From: Thalassospira marina
Lineage (GTDB): Bacteria; Pseudomonadota; Alphaproteobacteria; Rhodospirillales; Thalassospiraceae
Assembly (NCBI RefSeq): GCF_002844375.1
Contig: NZ_CP024199.1
Coordinates: 4,256,001 to 4,320,000, forward strand
Length of the DNA stretch: 64,000 nucleotides
Direction of reading: 5' to 3'
Every line of letters starts with the position of its first letter. Position 1 is the first letter of the stretch. Shown here piece by piece: positions 60,891 to 64,000 of this stretch. A program made the translations under genes and the position numbers. Under the pieces are notes generated by a model. The model ran no database searches and had not been told where the DNA came from. It saw only the letters and a program-made list of their open reading frames with translations.

Positions 60891-61772
60891 CTATTCTATA
60901 TCAACGCAACCAATATCACGGTTTTTGGGATCAGCCAGCGCCTGGATAAATTCACTATCGGGGTCAGCACTCAGGTCAAAATCGCGGCGCATGGCAAGAA
61001 ACCGCCCATCCTGGTAAAAAGCCTCAAGACTGTTTTGCAGCTTTGCCACATCGCCATTGGCGCTGTCTTTACTAAGCGCGAAATAAAGGTAACACACCCG
61101 ATAACTGGCCAGCCGGCCCAGCTCGATCCCCTGGTTTTCCGGGTCGTTGCTGAAAAAATCAACCGATGCTGCCCCCATGGCGACAACATCAATACGTTCC
61201 GCCTGCAGCATGGCAAACAGCTGATCATCACGCGGAACCGAGACTATATTTTTCGCCCCGCGTTTGCGCAAATAATCCTCGCGGGCTGATCCCATGGCGA
61301 CACCGATGCGCGCCGATGCAAATATGTCCGCCAGCTTCTGATCAGTCCAGCCAGCATCCTTGCGACCATATAAATTCCAGAAGGTCCGGCTGATCGGCCC
61401 GGCCCATTTCAAATCATTTTCGCGGTCGGTGGTCCGGGTGGTCGGGTAAATCACATGGCGCGGCCCATACAGGGTTTCCTGATAGGCACGCTTCCAGGGC
61501 TGCTGGTCCTGTTCACTAAAGCTAAGCCCTGCATCTTTAAAAAGCGCGCGGGCCAACTCATCAAAAAACAGTTGTTCCGGCCTTCCTTCCCCGGCATTGC
61601 GCGGAAAGCTTTGATGCAGAACATAAGGCATCATCTGCGGTGATGATTTTACCGCTTTTGCTGCCGGGTTCTCTGTTTGTGCCAGCCCCTGTCCCGTCAG
61701 GGAAACCAGCAATAAAAGGACTGTGCCTGTCCATCCTGTCAGGCAGAAAAAACCCCGCTTTTTCTGACCCAT
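60891..61772 (-). CDS. Periplasmic solute-binding-like protein
   Basis: A 293-residue protein with a signal peptide (LTGWTGTVLLLLVSLTGQGLA, cleaved near residue 31) and a fold resembling family 3 extracellular solute-binding proteins (LADIFASARIGVAMGSARED, ERIDVVAMGAASVDFF). No permease or ATPase gene is nearby, so it may be a binding protein for a distant transporter or a non-transport sensor. GAGGGG precedes the ATG. It lies 29 bases after dnaQ on the same strand. Confidence 0.82.
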   Translation of the reverse strand: MGQKKRGFFCLTGWTGTVLLLLVSLTGQGLAQTENPAAKAVKSSPQMMPYVLHQSFPRNAGEGRPEQLFFDELARALFKDAGLSFSEQDQQPWKRAYQETLYGPRHVIYPTTRTTDRENDLKWAGPISRTFWNLYGRKDAGWTDQKLADIFASARIGVAMGSAREDYLRKRGAKNIVSVPRDDQLFAMLQAERIDVVAMGAASVDFFSNDPENQGIELGRLASYRVCYLYFALSKDSANGDVAKLQNSLEAFYQDGRFLAMRRDFDLSADPDSEFIQALADPKNRDIGCVDIE

Positions 61773-61801
61773 AAATACCCCTCACCCCCAAATGGTATGT
61801 G

Positions 61802-62497
61802 CTATTTCAACCAGACAGCATCTTTTATTTTTTCTGAAATATAGGCCTGGTGACGTGTGACTTCTTCGGGCTTTGCCATATGCGGCCGTGGCTCGCGATA
61901 GGGCTTTGCCGATCTGCTGACCTGCCGGGAAACGTCACCACCGGCAGCATCCGATGCATTGGCATCCAGTCCCAAACCATGCTGACGCCCGCCCAAAAGC
62001 TCCAGATAGACCAGTGCCAGAAGGTCGGAATCCAAAAGCGCGCCGTGCAGCGTACGGTTCGAGTTATCAATTTTAAAACGGCGGCACAGGGCATCAAGAC
62101 TTACCGGTGATCCGGGAAATTTTTTGCGCGCTATCTGCACCGTATCAATCGCACGGTCATTGGCGATCAATGGTTTGTTAAGCCAGCCCAGTTCCGCGTT
62201 CAAAAATTTCATATCGAACGCGGCATTGTGAATCACCAGCTTGGAATCAGTTCCAATAAAAGCCAGGAAATCATCGACCACTTCGGCAAAGACCGGCTGT
62301 TTTGCCAGAAATTCATCACCCAGGCCGTGCACGTCAAAGGCCTCTTTGGGCATCGACCGCTGCGGATTGATATATTGATGATACTGCTTGCCGGTCGGCA
62401 TGTGATTGACCAGTTCGATACAGCCGATTTCAACCAGCCGATGGTCGGCATAGGGGTCAAGGCCAGTGGTTTCCGTATCGAGAACGATTTCACGCAT
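61802..62497 (-). CDS. dnaQ: DNA polymerase III epsilon subunit (proofreading exonuclease)
   Basis: A 231-residue DnaQ, the 3' to 5' exonuclease of the replicase. The ExoI motif VLDTETTG (Asp7, Glu9), the middle IHNAAFDMKFLN segment and the C-terminal HGALLDSDLLA with the catalytic His and Asp are clear. It follows coaE, in the aroE-coaE-dnaQ order conserved near the origin in alphaproteobacteria. Confidence 0.96.
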   Translation of the reverse strand: MREIVLDTETTGLDPYADHRLVEIGCIELVNHMPTGKQYHQYINPQRSMPKEAFDVHGLGDEFLAKQPVFAEVVDDFLAFIGTDSKLVIHNAAFDMKFLNAELGWLNKPLIANDRAIDTVQIARKKFPGSPVSLDALCRRFKIDNSNRTLHGALLDSDLLALVYLELLGGRQHGLGLDANASDAAGGDVSRQVSRSAKPYREPRPHMAKPEEVTRHQAYISEKIKDAVWLK

Positions 62498-62507
62498 GGC
62501 AGGTCCG

Positions 62508-63101
62508 TTAATTCCGATGTGTCAGTTCGCTGATAATGGACTGAATGACTCTAAATGTCACCGCACGTCCAAGCCCGGTTGGAATAATAAAATCGGCTTT
62601 CCGCCGTTTTTCCCGATCAGGCATCTGTTTTTTAAGGATTTCGGCAAATTTCTGCGGGCTCATGCCCGGGCGTCTCATCACCCGCTGCTTTTGAATAAAG
62701 GCCGGGGCCGATACCACCGCAACATTATCACACTGCTTTTGCCCGTCGGTTTCAAACAGCAATGGAATATCAAGAACCACCAGGGCAAAGCCTGCCCGTT
62801 GGCAATTGCGGATAAAATCGTTTCGTGCCGCCCGGATCAGGGGGTGCAAAATGCCTTCCAACGCCTTTAGTGCTGCCGGATCACCAAAAACCCGCGCGCC
62901 CAGTAATTGGCGGTCAATTTTGCCATCCACAATCACATCAGGGAAAAGTGTAGCAATATCGGCAAAGGCCGCCCCGTCAGGCTTCGTCAGGCGATGGGCA
63001 TTTGCATCAGCATCATAAACCGGCACACCAAGATGGCGAAACATGCCCGCCGCCGTTGATTTACCCATGCCAATAGACCCGGTAAGACCCAGAATTTCCA
63101 T
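62508..63101 (-). CDS. coaE: Dephospho-CoA kinase
   Basis: A 197-residue kinase that phosphorylates dephospho-CoA in the last step of coenzyme A synthesis. The P-loop GLTGSIGMGKST is at residues 5-16; VYDADANAHRL and LVVLDIPLLFET are family segments. It lies ten bases upstream of dnaQ and 20 bases after aroE, so the three form one operon. Confidence 0.96.
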   Translation of the reverse strand: MEILGLTGSIGMGKSTAAGMFRHLGVPVYDADANAHRLTKPDGAAFADIATLFPDVIVDGKIDRQLLGARVFGDPAALKALEGILHPLIRAARNDFIRNCQRAGFALVVLDIPLLFETDGQKQCDNVAVVSAPAFIQKQRVMRRPGMSPQKFAEILKKQMPDREKRRKADFIIPTGLGRAVTFRVIQSIISELTHRN

Positions 63102-63121
63102 TTACGAAAATCCCATCATTC

Positions 63122-63994
63122 CTACGATGTGCCCAAAACGAAATCGCGCAATTCGGGTGTTACCACCGGGTCAATGCCAAACCAGCAATGAAATCCCGGT
63201 CGTGCCTGATGCAAAAGCATACCCAAACCATCAACAACAGGATTTCCGCGGCCTTCGGCCTGGGCCAAAAGCCCGGTCTTAAGCGGTGCATAAACGATAT
63301 CGGTAACAATCGCCTGCTTGGCCAAACCGGCAAGGTCAATTTCCAATGGCGGCTGCCCCACCATACCAAGACTGGTGGTATTGACCAACAATGCTGCATC
63401 TTCCAGGCAATGATCAATCCGATCCCACTCAACAACAGTAATTCGGGGATCGTTAATTTCATCGGCCAGGGCATCGGCACGGGCCTTTGTGCGGTTTAAC
63501 AGGCGAATTTCCGGGCAGTTTTCATCCAGTAGCGACACGATAATCGCCCGACAAGCCCCACCCGCACCCAAAACAATGGCTGGCCCGCGGGCAAAATCAA
63601 TATCCGGTGCGTTCTGGCGCAAATTTTCGATAAACCCAAACCCGTCGGTATTATCGCCCAGGATTTTGCCATCATCGGCAAATGTCACGGTATTGACCGC
63701 ACCAATGCGCTGCGCACGATCACTCAATTCATCACAAACATCAAAAACGGCCTGTTTATGCGGGATCGTCACATTCACACCGGCAAAGCCCAGATCGCGC
63801 AAGGATTTAACGGCAGATGCAAAATTTTCAGGGGCAACTGGCAAAGGCATATAGGTGCCATCAATCCCATATTTCGCCAGCCAGTACCCCTGCAGACGCG
63901 GCGATTTGGAATGGGCAACCGGCCAGCCCATCACCCCGGCCAGGCGCGATGTCCCCGATAATGTCTGAAGGCGATCTGAATTGCTGAAATCCAT
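63122..63994 (-). CDS. aroE: Shikimate dehydrogenase (5' end at window edge)
   Basis: A 290-residue AroE that reduces 3-dehydroshikimate with NADPH in the shikimate pathway. SKSPRLQGYWL (substrate-binding), NVTIPHKQAVFDVCD with the catalytic lysine, NTDGFGF and the nucleotide loop LGAGGACRAI are present. The chosen ATG is six bases from the window end, so a start further upstream cannot be excluded. In relatives maf lies upstream, next to oriC. Confidence 0.93.
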   Translation of the reverse strand: MDFSNSDRLQTLSGTSRLAGVMGWPVAHSKSPRLQGYWLAKYGIDGTYMPLPVAPENFASAVKSLRDLGFAGVNVTIPHKQAVFDVCDELSDRAQRIGAVNTVTFADDGKILGDNTDGFGFIENLRQNAPDIDFARGPAIVLGAGGACRAIIVSLLDENCPEIRLLNRTKARADALADEINDPRITVVEWDRIDHCLEDAALLVNTTSLGMVGQPPLEIDLAGLAKQAIVTDIVYAPLKTGLLAQAEGRGNPVVDGLGMLLHQARPGFHCWFGIDPVVTPELRDFVLGTS

Positions 63995-64000
63995 CTGAAA

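Overview
The window looks like chromosomal DNA of an alphaproteobacterium of the Rhodospirillales type, most probably Thalassospira or a close relative. This rests on gene content and order (hemW-rdgB-rph | hrcA-grpE; maeB | mutS-glnD-murJ-trpS; lptE-holA | parB-parA-rsmG-mnmG-mnmE; rho; Smr-XRE; dnaQ-coaE-aroE), on two tandem porins of a form I associate with Thalassospira, and on moderate GC. No sequence search was run. I see no integrase, transposase, phage gene or CRISPR array.

Layout. 0-6.2 kb: a glycosyltransferase, tRNA-Leu(CAG), and hemW-rdgB-rph divergent from hrcA-grpE. 6.3-15.8 kb: a CobB sirtuin, an ArsR-type regulator, two EamA transporters, a NIPSNAP/ABM gene pair, a LysR regulator, a second glycosyltransferase, ppa, an L,D-transpeptidase, a DUF2333 protein and a NifU-type scaffold. 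16.3-30.1 kb: a Bax-like hydrolase, a small lipoprotein, maeB, a stress-like protein, then mutS, glnD, murJ and trpS. 30.2-39.7 kb: a large disordered protein, ribA, an orphan OmpR-type regulator, yggS, a ThiE/TenI protein, a GT9 glycosyltransferase and two tandem porins. 39.9-56.6 kb is the origin-proximal partition and tRNA-modification region: DUF3576, a LeuRS-like fragment, lptE, holA, parBA, rsmG, mnmG, mnmE, several small conserved genes, a small alarmone hydrolase, rho and an XRE regulator. 56.6-64 kb: Smr, a lutABC lactate-utilisation operon, a solute-binding-like protein, and dnaQ-coaE-aroE.

Three exact parS palindromes (45564, 45733, 47854) and one near match (54550) lie in 9 kb around parAB/mnmG, with a fifth core match inside the response-regulator gene at 33752. 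Together with aroE-coaE-dnaQ at the right edge, which is close to oriC in relatives such as Caulobacter, this suggests that the origin lies a short way beyond the right end.

The most interesting object is the 247-codon ORF at 40495-41238. It occupies the slot between DUF3576 and lptE where relatives carry full-length leuS. Its C-terminal two thirds align by eye with the part of LeuRS after KMSKS, including the anticodon-binding helical domain, and nothing recognisable of the catalytic or editing domains remains. An intrinsic terminator lies inside its 5' end. Other notable signals are a parS site forming the apex of a perfect terminator hairpin (45719-45762), a terminator directly in front of trpS overlapped by a short ORF with a Trp codon, a cloverleaf-like inverted-repeat element upstream of murJ, and a lut operon in place of the secB-to-mltA block I would expect between dnaQ and Smr.
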